Shown one piece after another: positions 23,987-33,097 of a stretch of 64,000 nucleotides of DNA (position 1 is the stretch's first letter; every line of letters begins with the position of its first letter). The DNA is from an uncultured Nesterenkonia sp. (lineage in GTDB: Bacteria > Actinomycetota > Actinomycetes > Actinomycetales > Micrococcaceae). The stretch is taken from positions 310,001 through 374,000 of the forward strand of contig CAMIAK010000001.1 in the NCBI GenBank assembly GCA_946222885.1. The letters are read 5' to 3'. The translations under genes were made by a program, and so were the position numbers. The notes beneath the pieces are model-generated. The model ran no database searches and was not told the origin of the DNA. It saw only the letters and a program-made list of their open reading frames with translations.

Positions 23987-24994
23987 GTGACTGAGCGCGT
24001 ACTCTCCGGAATGCAGCCCTCTGCTGATTCCCTCCACCTGGGGAACTACCTGGGAGCGCTCGTGAACTGGGTGGAGATGCAGGAGCGCTATGACGCGTTC
24101 TTCTTCATCCCGGACATGCACGCGATCACGGTCCCGCAGCCCCCCGAGGAGCTGCGTGAGCGGGTCCGGCGCACAGCGGCCCAGTACATCGCCGGCGGCA
24201 TCGACCCGGAGCGCTCCACGCTCTTCGTGCAGTCCCACGTCCCGGAGCACGCCCAGTTGGCGTGGCTGATGATCTGCAGCACCGGGATGGGCGAGGCCTC
24301 CCGGATGACGCAGTTCAAGGACAAGTCCGCCAAGCAGGGGGCCGATGCGGCCGGCGTCGGGCTGTTCACCTACCCGATGCTCCAGGCGGCGGACATCCTG
24401 CTCTACCAGCCCCACGGGGTCCCGGTGGGGGAGGACCAGAAGCAACATGTGGAGCTGACCAGGAACCTCGCCCAGCGGTTCAACCACCGCTACGGGGAGA
24501 CCTTCCGGGTGCCGGAGCCCTATATCCCTGAGGCCGGGGCCAGGATCTATGACCTGCAGAACCCCACGGCGAAGATGTCGAAGTCCGCAGATTCGCCCAA
24601 CGGCCTGCTGAACATCCTGGACACGGACAAGAAGATCGCCAAGAAGATCAAGTCCGCGGTCACCGACGACGGCAGCGAGATCCGCTTCGACCGGGAGGCC
24701 AAGCCCGGGGTCTCCAACCTGCTGAACATCTACGCGGTGCTCAGCGGACGCGGGGTCGAGCAGCTCGTGGCCGAGTACGAGGGCAAGATGTACGGCCACC
24801 TCAAGGTGGACCTGGCCGAGCTCGTCGTCGCGAAGCTGGGGCCCATCCGGGACCGGGCTGAGGAGCTGCTGCAGGACCCCGCCGAGCTGGATGCCCTGCT
24901 GGCCAAGGGTGCCGCCAAGGCGCGGGCCGTGGCCTCCGAGACCCTCTCCGCCGCCTACGAGAAGATCGGCTTCCTGCCGGCGGCGGGGGCCTGA
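23987..24994 (+). CDS. trpS: Tryptophanyl-tRNA synthetase
   Basis: 335 residues from GTG 23987, preferred because GAAGGA (23974-23979) is correctly spaced and the protein then starts close to the usual S-G-M-Q-P-S. A TTG at 23972 is an alternative. The class I signatures are L-H-L-G-N-Y-L-G (HIGH equivalent) and A-K-M-S-K-S (KMSKS). Length is normal. It charges tRNA-Trp. It is followed within 10 bp by the yihY-type gene. Confidence 0.96.
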   Translation: MTERVLSGMQPSADSLHLGNYLGALVNWVEMQERYDAFFFIPDMHAITVPQPPEELRERVRRTAAQYIAGGIDPERSTLFVQSHVPEHAQLAWLMICSTGMGEASRMTQFKDKSAKQGADAAGVGLFTYPMLQAADILLYQPHGVPVGEDQKQHVELTRNLAQRFNHRYGETFRVPEPYIPEAGARIYDLQNPTAKMSKSADSPNGLLNILDTDKKIAKKIKSAVTDDGSEIRFDREAKPGVSNLLNIYAVLSGRGVEQLVAEYEGKMYGHLKVDLAELVVAKLGPIRDRAEELLQDPAELDALLAKGAAKARAVASETLSAAYEKIGFLPAAGA

Positions 24995-25004
24995 GGCCCA
25001 GCCG

Positions 25005-26126
25005 GTGGCACCACAGAACCCCTCGCGCCTGCGCCCGCGCACCGGGCACCACAACGCCCTGCTCGACGCCGCCAAGACGCGGATCGAGAAGATCGACGAC
25101 TCCCGGGAGATCCAGGCGCGGACCAACCCCATTCAGGCTGAGAAGCTCATGCAGGCCGAGCTCAAGGCCCGGATGGACTACGGAAAGGCGCGCCGGGAGG
25201 GGCAGCCTGCCCATAAGGTCTTGATCGCCCTGATGGGTTGGGTGATGGCCAGGCTCTCACGGGTGCGCTTCATGCGCGCGCTCAACCTCTTCTTCTTCCA
25301 CTACGGGACAGTGATGGCCGCCGGGGCGGCCTACATGATGTTCTTCTCCGTGGCTGCGATCCTCTTCGCCGGCTTCTCGGTGGCCGGGATCGTCATCGGT
25401 AACAATCCGGAACACCAGATGTGGATCATCGAGCAGGTCCAGAGCTTCCTGCCGGGCATCATCGGCGACAACGGTCTGATCCCCACTTCGGAGGCGAAGA
25501 GCCTCTTCGATCCTGCCGGGCTAAACCTGGCCCTGATCATCACAGTGGCTGTTGCACTGGTGACCTCTTTGTCCTGGATGCACGGATTGCGATCCGGCAT
25601 CCGGAGCATCTGGGACCGCCCGCTCATGGCAGAGAACGTGCTGCTGGTCAAAGCCCGCGATCTGGGCGTGATGCTGCTGATCGGGCTGGTGGTGCTGACT
25701 TCGGGGGCAGTGGGGCTGGCCAGCAATGTCTTCATCGATGAGATCCTCGAACTCTTCGGGTGGGAAGTTGGAGGCCTGGAGTCTCAGCTCACCCGGCTCG
25801 CGACCATCCTGATCTCCTTGGGACTGGATATGAGCGTGGCCGTGCTGCTCATGCGTGTGGCCTCTCGGCTGATCATGCCGCTCTCCGCGCTGTGGCAGTC
25901 GGCGCTGATCGCCGGAATCGGAGCGTCCTTGCTGAGGCTGGCCTCGACGACGCTGCTGCAGAACTACGGCGGTGGGGGTGACGGCGACCCGGCCAACCCC
26001 ATCATCGCCTCCGGTGGGGTGGTGCTCGGGCTCTTCTTCTACTTCTATCTCTTCGGCCTGGTCTATCTGCTGGCCTCGGCCTGGGGCGCTGTGGCAGCCT
26101 CGGACCATGCGCGCCGCTCCAAGTGA
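25005..26126 (+). CDS. YihY/BrkB-family membrane protein
   Basis: 373 residues from GTG 25005, 10 nt after the trpS stop. A charged cytoplasmic N-terminus (about 1-75) precedes six hydrophobic helices with the family feature F-F-F-H-Y-G-T-V-M-A-A-G-A-A-Y near helix 1, and L-S-W-M-H-G-L-R-S-G-I-R. The family is widespread and of uncertain function; old ribonuclease BN labels are wrong. A Gly-rich loop (G-G-G-G-D-G-D) lies before the last helix. Synteny with trpS is common in actinobacteria. Confidence 0.88.
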   Translation: MAPQNPSRLRPRTGHHNALLDAAKTRIEKIDDSREIQARTNPIQAEKLMQAELKARMDYGKARREGQPAHKVLIALMGWVMARLSRVRFMRALNLFFFHYGTVMAAGAAYMMFFSVAAILFAGFSVAGIVIGNNPEHQMWIIEQVQSFLPGIIGDNGLIPTSEAKSLFDPAGLNLALIITVAVALVTSLSWMHGLRSGIRSIWDRPLMAENVLLVKARDLGVMLLIGLVVLTSGAVGLASNVFIDEILELFGWEVGGLESQLTRLATILISLGLDMSVAVLLMRVASRLIMPLSALWQSALIAGIGASLLRLASTTLLQNYGGGGDGDPANPIIASGGVVLGLFFYFYLFGLVYLLASAWGAVAASDHARRSK

Positions 26127-26217
26127 ATGCTCCTGGCTCCAGGTGGTGGAGTCGCGCTCCGGGAGGATGGGCGCCGCCTGCCTCTCCTGAGGCCTCATAT
26201 GCACTCATGCCCACCCT

Positions 26218-26259
26218 TTCTGCCGATGCCACGCCTGGGATGGGCGGGCATCGGCAGAA
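26218..26259. terminator. Hairpin after the YihY gene
   Basis: TTCTGCCGATGCC (26218-26230) pairs perfectly with 26247-26259 over 13 bp, with a 16-nt loop. It may be a terminator or a palindromic intergenic element. Confidence 0.55.
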
Positions 26260-26294
26260 GGGATAGGCCTGGACGGAGGGAATCTGTCGGGTAT

Positions 26295-26339
26295 GCAGAA
26301 GGGGCGGTCCCACCGGATGAGTGGGACCGCCCCTTCTGC
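26295..26339. terminator. Bidirectional terminator between yihY and sdhB
   Basis: A perfect 19-bp stem (GCAGAAGGGGCGGTCCCAC at 26295-26313 with 26321-26339) and a 7-nt loop, between convergent genes. Confidence 0.88.
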
Positions 26340-26389
26340 AGAGGGTCTGGCCGGCTCAGGCAGGTCCCGGCCGGCGGCTCAGGACGAGC

Positions 26390-27181
26390 TCAGAGCGAGC
26401 GGGTCAGGATGGCCGTCTTGACCTCCTGGATCGCCTTGGTGACCTCGATGCCGCGCGGGCAGGCGTCCGAGCAGTTGAAGGTGGTGCGGCAGCGCCACAC
26501 GCCCTCACGGTCGTTGAGGACCTCCAGGCGCATGTCGCCGGCATCGTCGCGGGAGTCGAAGATGAAGCGGTGGGCGTTCACGATCGCCGCGGGGCCGAAG
26601 TACTGGCCGTCGGTCCAGAACACCGGGCAGGAGCTGGTGCAGGCCGCGCACAGGATGCACTTGGTGGTGTCGTCGAACCGCTCGCGGTCCTCCGGGGACT
26701 GCAGGCGCTCCGCCGTCGGGGCGGGGGAGTTGTTGACCAGGAAGGGCATGATCTCGCGGTAGGACTGGAAGAACGGCTCCATGTCCACGATCAGGTCCTT
26801 CTCGATCGGCAGGCCCTTGATGGCCTCCACGATGATCGGCTTGGAGGTGTCCAGATCCTTCAACAGGGTCTTGCAGGCCAGGCGGTTGCGGCCGTTGATG
26901 CGCATGGCGTCGGATCCGCAGATGCCGTGGGCGCAGGAGCGGCGGAAGGTCAGGGACCCGTCGATCTCCCACTTGACCTTGTGCAGGGCGTCCAGCACAC
27001 GGTCGGTGCCGTACATGGTCAGCGTCCACTCGTCCCACCAGGCGTCCTCAGCACGCTCGGGGTCGTAGCGGCGCACCTTCAGGGTGATGTCGAAGCTGGG
27101 GACTTCACCGCCGGATCCGCCGGCCTCGGCGAGGTCGATCTTGGAGGCAGGTTCTGCGACTTCTTGGGTGGGGGTGCTCAT
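26390..27181 (-). CDS. sdhB: Succinate dehydrogenase iron-sulfur subunit
   Basis: 263 residues. The 2Fe-2S ligands lie in R-S-C-A-H-G-I-C-G-S-D with a following A-C-K-T-L; the 4Fe-4S and 3Fe-4S clusters use C-I-L-C-A-A-C-T-S-S-C, C-R-T-T-F-N-C and C-S-D-A-C-P-R-G-I. It passes electrons from SdhA flavin to quinone. The start codon overlaps the sdhA stop by 1 nt. It is the last gene of the sdhCDAB operon. Confidence 0.97.
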   Translation of the reverse strand: MSTPTQEVAEPASKIDLAEAGGSGGEVPSFDITLKVRRYDPERAEDAWWDEWTLTMYGTDRVLDALHKVKWEIDGSLTFRRSCAHGICGSDAMRINGRNRLACKTLLKDLDTSKPIIVEAIKGLPIEKDLIVDMEPFFQSYREIMPFLVNNSPAPTAERLQSPEDRERFDDTTKCILCAACTSSCPVFWTDGQYFGPAAIVNAHRFIFDSRDDAGDMRLEVLNDREGVWRCRTTFNCSDACPRGIEVTKAIQEVKTAILTRSL

Positions 27182-28968
27182 CAGTACTTACGCTCCATCG
27201 GCTCGTAGCGGGTGAAGACGACCGGTTTGGTCTCGAAGCGGATGCCCTTGGTGCCTTCGGTCTCGGCCTCGGCGTCGTTGTAGAGCATCGAGTGCAGCAT
27301 GAAGTTCTCGTCGTCGCGGTCCGGGAAGTCCTCGCGGTAGTGGCCGCCGCGGGACTCCTGGCGGTGCAGGGCGGCGACGGTCATGACCTCGGCCATGTCC
27401 AGCAGGAAGCCCAGCTCCACGGCCTCGAGCAGGTCGAGGTTGAAACGCTTGCCCTTGTCCTGGATCTGCACGTCCTTGTAGCGCCGGCGCAGCTCGTCGA
27501 TCTTGGCCAGCGCCTCCTTGATGGTCTCCTCGGAGCGGAACACCTGCATATTGGCGTCCATGGTCTCCTGGAGCTCGGCGCGCAGGGTGGCCACACGCTC
27601 GCCCCCCTGGCCGCTGCGGACGATGTCCAGAAGGTCCTGGGTGTAGGCGGCCGGGTCCTCCGGCAGTTCGACGAACTCGGCGGAGTTGGCGTACTCGGCG
27701 GCGGCGATGCCCGCCCGCTTGCCGAAGACGTTGATGTCCAGCAGCGAGTTGGTGCCCAGGCGGTTGGAGCCGTGCACGGACACGCAGGCCACCTCGCCGG
27801 CGGCGTAGAGGCCGGGGACCACGGTGTCGTTGTCCTGGAGCACCTCCGCCTTGACGTTGGTGGGGATGCCGCCCATCGCGTAGTGGCAGGTGGGGAACAC
27901 CGGCACCGGCTCGGTGTAGGGCTCCACGCCCAGGTAGGTGCGGGCGAACTCGGTGATGTCCGGGAGCTTGGCGTCGATGTGCTCGGGCTCCAGGTGGGTC
28001 AGGTCCAGCAGGACGTAGTCCTTGTTGGGACCGCAGCCGCGTCCCTCGCGGACCTCGTTCGCCATGGAGCGGGCCACGATGTCGCGCGGGGCGAGGTCCT
28101 TGATGGTGGGGGCGTAGCGCTCCATGAAGCGTTCGCCCTCGGAGTTGCGGAGGATGCCGCCCTCACCTCGGGCCGCCTCGGAGAGCAGGATGCCCAGCCC
28201 GGCCAGGCCGGTCGGGTGGAACTGCACGAACTCCATGTCCTCCAGCGGGATGCCCCGGCGATAGGCGATGGCCATGCCGTCGCCGGTCAGGGTGTGGGCG
28301 TTGGAGGTGGTCTTGAAGATCTTGCCCAGGCCGCCGGAGGCGAAGACCACGGACTTGGCCTGGAAGACGTGGATCTCGCCGTTGGCGAGGTCGTAGGAGA
28401 CGACGCCGGCGGTCTTCTTCTGGGTGTAGGTGGTGCCGTCCTCGCGGGTGACCTCTTCGTCCACCGTGAGCAGGTCCAGCACGTAGTACTCGTTGAAGAA
28501 CTCGACGTTGTGCTTGACGCAGTTCTGGTAGAGCGTCTGCAGGATCATGTGTCCGGTGCGGTCCGCGGCGTAGCAGGCACGGCGGACCGCGGCCTTGCCG
28601 TGGTCGCGGGTGTGCCCGCCGAAGCGGCGCTGGTCGATCTTGCCCTCAGGGGTGCGGTTGAAGGGCAGGCCCATCTTCTCCAGGTCGAGGACCGCGTCGA
28701 TGGCCTCCTTGGCCATGACCTCGGCCGCGTCCTGGTCCACCAGGTAGTCGCCGCCCTTGACCGTGTCGAAGGTGTGCCACTCCCAGTTGTCCTCCTCCAC
28801 GTTGGCCAGCGCGGCGCACATGCCGCCCTGGGCCGCGCCGGTGTGGGAGCGGGTGGGGTAGAGCTTGGTGAGCACGGCGGTGTGGGCGCGCTGGCCGGAT
28901 TCGATCGCGGCGCGCATTCCCGCGCCGCCGGCGCCGACGATGACGACGTCGTACTTGTGAACCTGCAT
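27181..28968 (-). CDS. sdhA: Succinate dehydrogenase flavoprotein subunit
   Basis: 595 residues. The FAD-binding V-I-V-G-A-G-G-A-G-M is near residue 10; the covalent-FAD histidine is H42 in S-H-T-G-A-A-Q-G-G; the substrate region H-P-T-G-L and the catalytic Arg-rich region R-G-C-G-P-N-K-D are intact. It oxidises succinate to fumarate in the TCA cycle at the cytoplasmic membrane. Full family length. Confidence 0.97.
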   Translation of the reverse strand: MQVHKYDVVIVGAGGAGMRAAIESGQRAHTAVLTKLYPTRSHTGAAQGGMCAALANVEEDNWEWHTFDTVKGGDYLVDQDAAEVMAKEAIDAVLDLEKMGLPFNRTPEGKIDQRRFGGHTRDHGKAAVRRACYAADRTGHMILQTLYQNCVKHNVEFFNEYYVLDLLTVDEEVTREDGTTYTQKKTAGVVSYDLANGEIHVFQAKSVVFASGGLGKIFKTTSNAHTLTGDGMAIAYRRGIPLEDMEFVQFHPTGLAGLGILLSEAARGEGGILRNSEGERFMERYAPTIKDLAPRDIVARSMANEVREGRGCGPNKDYVLLDLTHLEPEHIDAKLPDITEFARTYLGVEPYTEPVPVFPTCHYAMGGIPTNVKAEVLQDNDTVVPGLYAAGEVACVSVHGSNRLGTNSLLDINVFGKRAGIAAAEYANSAEFVELPEDPAAYTQDLLDIVRSGQGGERVATLRAELQETMDANMQVFRSEETIKEALAKIDELRRRYKDVQIQDKGKRFNLDLLEAVELGFLLDMAEVMTVAALHRQESRGGHYREDFPDRDDENFMLHSMLYNDAEAETEGTKGIRFETKPVVFTRYEPMERKY

Positions 28969-29022
28969 GAACTTGGGGCTCTTTCTGTCAGTCAGTGCGG
29001 TGAAGAGGGGTGCGGGCGGCGA

Positions 29023-29529
29023 TCAGAGATCGTGGCAGAACGCCGGCACGGACTCGAGCAGCTCGCCGGTCTGGTTGTCGACCAGGCAGGGCTCGAAGGT
29101 GAAGATCACCATGGTGCCCAGGATGATGATCACCGTGGTGCTGACGTACAGGATGGACTTCAGCCACAGGCGGGTGGAGTCCTTCTCCGCGTAGTCGTTG
29201 ATGATCGTGCGCATGCCGTTGGTGCCGTGCAGCATGGCCAGCCACAGCATGGTCAGGTCCCAGAACTGCCAGACAGGGTTGGCCCATTTGCCGGCCACGA
29301 AGCCGAAGTCGATCTGGTGGATGCCGTCGCCGACCATCAGGTTCACCCAGAGGTGGACGAAGATCAGGATGACCAGCGCCAGGCCGGAGACGCGCATGAA
29401 GACCCAAGCGGCCATCTCGAAGCTGCTGTTGGAGCTCTTGTTGCGCAGGTACTTGGGGTCGATGCGGCCCGAGCGCGGGGCCTCGATGCCCTGGGCGGGG
29501 AGGACAGCGTCAGAGTTCGTCGTCGTCAT
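29023..29529 (-). CDS. sdhD: Succinate dehydrogenase membrane anchor subunit
   Basis: 168 residues with three hydrophobic helices (about 45-68, 92-112 and 125-148). It carries the haem-type pattern H-L-W-V-N-L and H-G-T-N-G-M-R, conserved in actinobacterial SdhD anchors. It lies between sdhC (8-nt gap) and sdhA. Confidence 0.92.
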   Translation of the reverse strand: MTTTNSDAVLPAQGIEAPRSGRIDPKYLRNKSSNSSFEMAAWVFMRVSGLALVILIFVHLWVNLMVGDGIHQIDFGFVAGKWANPVWQFWDLTMLWLAMLHGTNGMRTIINDYAEKDSTRLWLKSILYVSTTVIIILGTMVIFTFEPCLVDNQTGELLESVPAFCHDL

Positions 29530-29536
29530 GGTGCGG

Positions 29537-29932
29537 TTATCCTCCCTGCACGAAGAGCATCAGGTGACGGACGGTGAAGGCGGCCATGGTCACGAACCAC
29601 AGCGCCAGGACTGCCCACAGCATCTGGCGGTGGTAGCGGGTGCCCTGCTTCCAGAAGTCCACCAGGATGATGCGCAGGCCGTTGAAGGCGTGGAAGACGA
29701 TGGCGCCCACCAGGCCGATCTCGCCGACGATCATGATGGGGTGCTTATAGGCGCCGATGACGGCGTCGTAGGCGTCCGGAGAGACGCGCACGAGCGACGT
29801 GTCCAGCACGTGCACCAGAAGGAAGAAGAAGATGCCGACGCCGGTGATCCGGTGTCCCACCCAGGACCACATGCCTTCCCGGCCCTTATAGAGGGTGCCC
29901 CTGCCGGTCGGGGCGCTCTTTGTCTGCGTCAC
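29537..29932 (-). CDS. sdhC: Succinate dehydrogenase cytochrome b556 subunit
   Basis: 131 residues from GTG 29932, chosen because AGGGAGG lies at 29943-29949; the product then begins M-T-Q-T-K-S-A-P-T, like related SdhC proteins. Three membrane helices; the sequences G-M-W-S-W-V-G-H-R-I-T-G and H-V-L-D-T-S-L-V mark the family quinone and haem region. First gene of the operon. Confidence 0.9.
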   Translation of the reverse strand: MTQTKSAPTGRGTLYKGREGMWSWVGHRITGVGIFFFLLVHVLDTSLVRVSPDAYDAVIGAYKHPIMIVGEIGLVGAIVFHAFNGLRIILVDFWKQGTRYHRQMLWAVLALWFVTMAAFTVRHLMLFVQGG

Positions 29933-30169
29933 TGTGTACAAACCTCCCTGCATCGTCGCATGGCGTTCCGCGCCGCCTTGTCTTGGGTGCGTGATGATCG
30001 CGTTCGGCGGTGCGGGCGTGTGACGCCGGTGCGAGTGCGATCTCCATACCAGGGTAAGGCACCGCCGTCTGTGACACGGACCGCGTTCCCTCCCCGGACG
30101 CGATGTTGCGCAGATCATGGTAGACGCATTCCAGGTCATAGGCCGAAACGGCGCACGGCCCGCTTCCTT

Positions 30170-30186
30170 TTCTACAAAACGTAGAA
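30170..30186. promoter_or_regulatory. 17-bp inverted repeat in the sdhC-manC divergent region
   Basis: TTCTAC-AAAAC-GTAGAA is a perfect 6-5-6 repeat in an AT-rich island. The 329-bp gap 29933-30261 holds the sdh and manC promoters and no convincing gene. It is a candidate operator, more likely for sdh given the distance and the leaderless manC promoter. Confidence 0.5.
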
Positions 30187-30261
30187 ATTCGCAATGAATG
30201 TGAAACATGGAGGCCGGGGCATCCAGCGGACGTCCAGGTGCGCCTGCCGTACCCTGGTGGG

Positions 30262-31371
30262 GTGACTCAAGCCCTCCCGAACTTCTACACCGTCATCCCC
30301 GCCGGCGGGGTGGGAACCAGGCTCTGGCCGCTCTCGCGCGCCAACGCCCCGAAGTTCCTGCATGACCTCACCGGCTCAGGGACCACGCTGATCCGTGCCA
30401 CCTATGAGCGCCTCGCCCCGCTGACCGGGGAGAAGGTCATGGTGGTGACCGGAGAGTCCCACCGGGAGGCCGTCCGCACCCAGATCCCGGAGCTCGACGA
30501 TGAGGATCTGGTCCTCGAGTCCGAGCCCAAGGACTCCGCGGCCGCCATCGGGCTGGGCGCCGCGATCCTGCACCGCCGCGACCCGGGGACCATCATGGGG
30601 TCCTTCGCCGCGGACCACGTGATCGCCCCCGTCCCGGTCTTCCAGGAGGCCGTGCGCGAGGCCGCCGCCACCGCGGCCGAAGGAAAGATCGTCACCATCG
30701 GCATCACCCCCACCCATCCCTCCACGGGGTTCGGCTACATCCGCCGGGGCGGGGGCCTCGAGGTGGACGGCGCCCCGCATGCCTACCAGGTCATCGAGTT
30801 CATGGAGAAGCCCGGCGAGGAGCGCGCCCAGGAGTATGTGGCCAGCGGCGACTACCTCTGGAACGCGGGCATGTTCGTCGCCCCCGTCGCCCTGCTGCTG
30901 GAGCACCTGAAGGTCGCCGAGCCTGAGCTGCACGCCGGGCTCACCGAGATCGCCGAGGCCTGGGGCACCCCGCAGCAGGCCGAGGTGACTGCCCGCATCT
31001 GGCCGCAGCTGCCCAAGACCGCCATCGACTATGCGGTGGCCGAGCCGGCCGCCGACGCCGGCGACGTCGCCGTGATCCCCGGGGACTTCACCTGGGACGA
31101 CGTGGGGGACTTCGCCGCCATCGCCCGCCTGAACCCAGCCGAGCACCAGGATGAGATGACAGTGCTGGGGGACCAGGCCCGGGTGTATTCGGACGAGTCC
31201 TCCGGCGTCGTGGTCTCGGATACCCAGCGGGTGGTGGCGCTGATCGGCGTGGAGAACATCGTGGTCGTGGACACCGACGACGCCCTGCTGGTCACCACCA
31301 CCGATCACGCGCAGTCGGTGAAGCAGGCCGTGGAGGCGCTCAAGGCGAAGGGAGACTCGGATGTCCTCTGA
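30262..31371 (+). CDS. manC: Mannose-1-phosphate guanylyltransferase
   Basis: 369 residues from GTG 30262. The nucleotidyltransferase signature P-A-G-G-V-G-T-R-L-W-P-L-S-R is at the N-terminus, followed by P-K-F-L, the E-P-K-D-S-A-A-A-I-G segment, F-M-E-K-P and N-A-G-M-F. It makes GDP-mannose for glycan synthesis. No C-terminal isomerase domain, so it is the monofunctional type. TACCCT at 30250-30255 lies 6 nt upstream, suggesting a leaderless message. The 3' end overlaps the M20 peptidase gene by 11 nt. Confidence 0.92.
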   Translation: MTQALPNFYTVIPAGGVGTRLWPLSRANAPKFLHDLTGSGTTLIRATYERLAPLTGEKVMVVTGESHREAVRTQIPELDDEDLVLESEPKDSAAAIGLGAAILHRRDPGTIMGSFAADHVIAPVPVFQEAVREAAATAAEGKIVTIGITPTHPSTGFGYIRRGGGLEVDGAPHAYQVIEFMEKPGEERAQEYVASGDYLWNAGMFVAPVALLLEHLKVAEPELHAGLTEIAEAWGTPQQAEVTARIWPQLPKTAIDYAVAEPAADAGDVAVIPGDFTWDDVGDFAAIARLNPAEHQDEMTVLGDQARVYSDESSGVVVSDTQRVVALIGVENIVVVDTDDALLVTTTDHAQSVKQAVEALKAKGDSDVL

Positions 31372-32578
31372 GGCCGCTGCGGTGCAGCAGGAGGATCTCG
31401 CCGCCCGGGCGGCGCAGATCACCGGGGAGCTGGAGGACCGGCTGATCGAGATCCGCCGGGAGCTCCACCAGTACCCGGAGCTCTCCTTCAAGGAGGAGGA
31501 GACCACCGAACGGCTGGCCGGGTGGCTCCGTGCGGCGGGGCTGCAGCCCCAGGCCCTGCCCGAGAGCACCGGCCTCTATGTGGACGTCGGCCCGGAGGAC
31601 GCGCCCTTCGCCGCCGGCTTCCGCGGCGACATCGACGCACTGCCGCTGGACGAGGTCACCGACCTGCCCTACGCCTCCCGGAACCCCGGGATCGCCCACG
31701 CCTGCGGCCATGACATCCACACCACGGTGATGGTGGGCGTGGCGCTGGTGCTGGACCGGATCCACCGGGAGGCCGGCCTGGACAGCCGCTACCGGGTGAT
31801 CTTCCAGCCCGCCGAGGAGATGATGCCCGGGGGCGCCAAGGAGGTCGTGCGGCAGGGACTGCTGGAGCCGCTGCCGAGGCTCTTCGCCCTGCACTGCGAC
31901 CCCAAGCTGACCGTGGGCGCCGTCGGCTCGCGCATCGGTGCGATCACATCCGCCTCCGACCTGGTGCGCATCGAAGTGGGCGGGCGCGGCGGTCACACCT
32001 CCCGGCCGCAGCTGACCGAGGACGTCGTCGGGGCGCTGTCCCACCTGGCCACCACCGTCCCGTCCATCCTCGCCCGCCGGATCGACGTGCGCAGCGGGGT
32101 CTCCCTGGTCTGGGGCCACATCCAGGCCGGCAACGCCGCCAACGCGATCCCCTCCTCCGGGACCCTGACCGGGACCATGCGCATCCTCGACGCCGACGCG
32201 TGGAAGGACGCGGGGGGAGTGCTGGCGCCCATCGTGCAGCAGGCCGCGGCCGCCTACGGCGTCGACGTGAACCTCGAGCACATCCGCGGGGTGCCCCCGG
32301 TCATCAACTCCGAGGAGGAGACCGGACTGGTCGACGCCGCCGCCAAGGACGTGCTGGGCCCCCACTGCGTCACCCTGGCCGAGCAGTCCATGGGCGGGGA
32401 GGACTTCGCCTGGATGACCCAGGAGGTCCCCGGCTCCATGTTCCGGCTCGGAACCCGCACTCCGGACGGGCCCTCCTTCGACCTGCACCGCGGCGACTAC
32501 GCCCCCGACGAGCGGGCCATCGGCGTCGGGGTGAAGGTCATGGCGGCCATCGCCCTACGATCTAGGATTGGTGCATGA
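31361..32578 (+). CDS. M20-family amidohydrolase (hippurate/amino-acid acylase type)
   Basis: 405 residues. Metal-binding motifs are C-G-H-D-I-H-T (Cys and two His), Q-P-A-E-E, and H-C-D-P-K; the lid domain is in the middle (about 190-300) and the last metal histidine is near the C-terminus. R-R-E-L-H-Q-Y-P-E-L-S is typical of the N-acyl or p-aminobenzoyl-glutamate hydrolase group. It removes an acyl group from an amino acid; the exact substrate is unknown. It overlaps manC upstream and cdd downstream. Confidence 0.9.
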   Translation: MSSEAAAVQQEDLAARAAQITGELEDRLIEIRRELHQYPELSFKEEETTERLAGWLRAAGLQPQALPESTGLYVDVGPEDAPFAAGFRGDIDALPLDEVTDLPYASRNPGIAHACGHDIHTTVMVGVALVLDRIHREAGLDSRYRVIFQPAEEMMPGGAKEVVRQGLLEPLPRLFALHCDPKLTVGAVGSRIGAITSASDLVRIEVGGRGGHTSRPQLTEDVVGALSHLATTVPSILARRIDVRSGVSLVWGHIQAGNAANAIPSSGTLTGTMRILDADAWKDAGGVLAPIVQQAAAAYGVDVNLEHIRGVPPVINSEEETGLVDAAAKDVLGPHCVTLAEQSMGGEDFAWMTQEVPGSMFRLGTRTPDGPSFDLHRGDYAPDERAIGVGVKVMAAIALRSRIGA

Positions 32579-33090
32579 GCGAAGAGAACTCTGCCGGACC
32601 GGAGCGTACGCACCCCGACACCTCACAGTCCGACGTCGTCGGAACCGACACCGCGGGGCTGAGCCTCACCGGGGCGATCGGGCTGGTCCCGCGCACCCCC
32701 GAGGACGTGGACTGGGAGGCGCTGACCACCCAGGCGCGCATCGCGATGACCAGAGCCTATGTGCCCTATTCCAAGTACCCGGTGGGTGCCGCGGCCCTGC
32801 TGGAGAACGGCACCGTGGTCTCCGGCTGCAACGTGGAGAACGCCTCCTACGGCGTCGGGCTCTGTGCCGAGTGCACCATGATCGGGCAGCTGCAGATGAA
32901 CGGCGGCGGAAAGATCGTAGCCTTCACCTGCGTCAACGGAGAGGGCGAGTACATCACCGCCTGCGGCCGCTGCCGCCAGCTCCTCAACGAATTCCGCGGC
33001 GAGACCATGTTCATCCGCACCGCCCAAGGCGTGCTGACCATGGACGAGCTGCTCCCGGAAGCCTTCGGCCCCCGAGATCTGGAGAGGTGA
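32575..33090 (+). CDS. cdd: Cytidine deaminase
   Basis: 171 residues. The zinc site is V-E-N-A-S-Y-G-V-G-L-C-A-E-C (catalytic Glu in C-A-E) with C-G-R-C-R-Q. The core is normal, but a disordered N-terminal extension of about 40 residues precedes it. ATGA overlap with the M20 gene, yet a TAGGAT box (32563-32568) is 6 nt before the ATG, so cdd may also have its own leaderless promoter. It starts a nucleoside-salvage run with deoA and add. Confidence 0.93.
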   Translation: MSEENSAGPERTHPDTSQSDVVGTDTAGLSLTGAIGLVPRTPEDVDWEALTTQARIAMTRAYVPYSKYPVGAAALLENGTVVSGCNVENASYGVGLCAECTMIGQLQMNGGGKIVAFTCVNGEGEYITACGRCRQLLNEFRGETMFIRTAQGVLTMDELLPEAFGPRDLER

Positions 33091-33097
33091 ACTCCCC

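Noticed and set aside
27292..29577. A 761-codon open frame on the + strand
   Set aside because: It is antisense to sdhA and sdhD, which have clear family motifs; high GC removes stops on the opposite strand.
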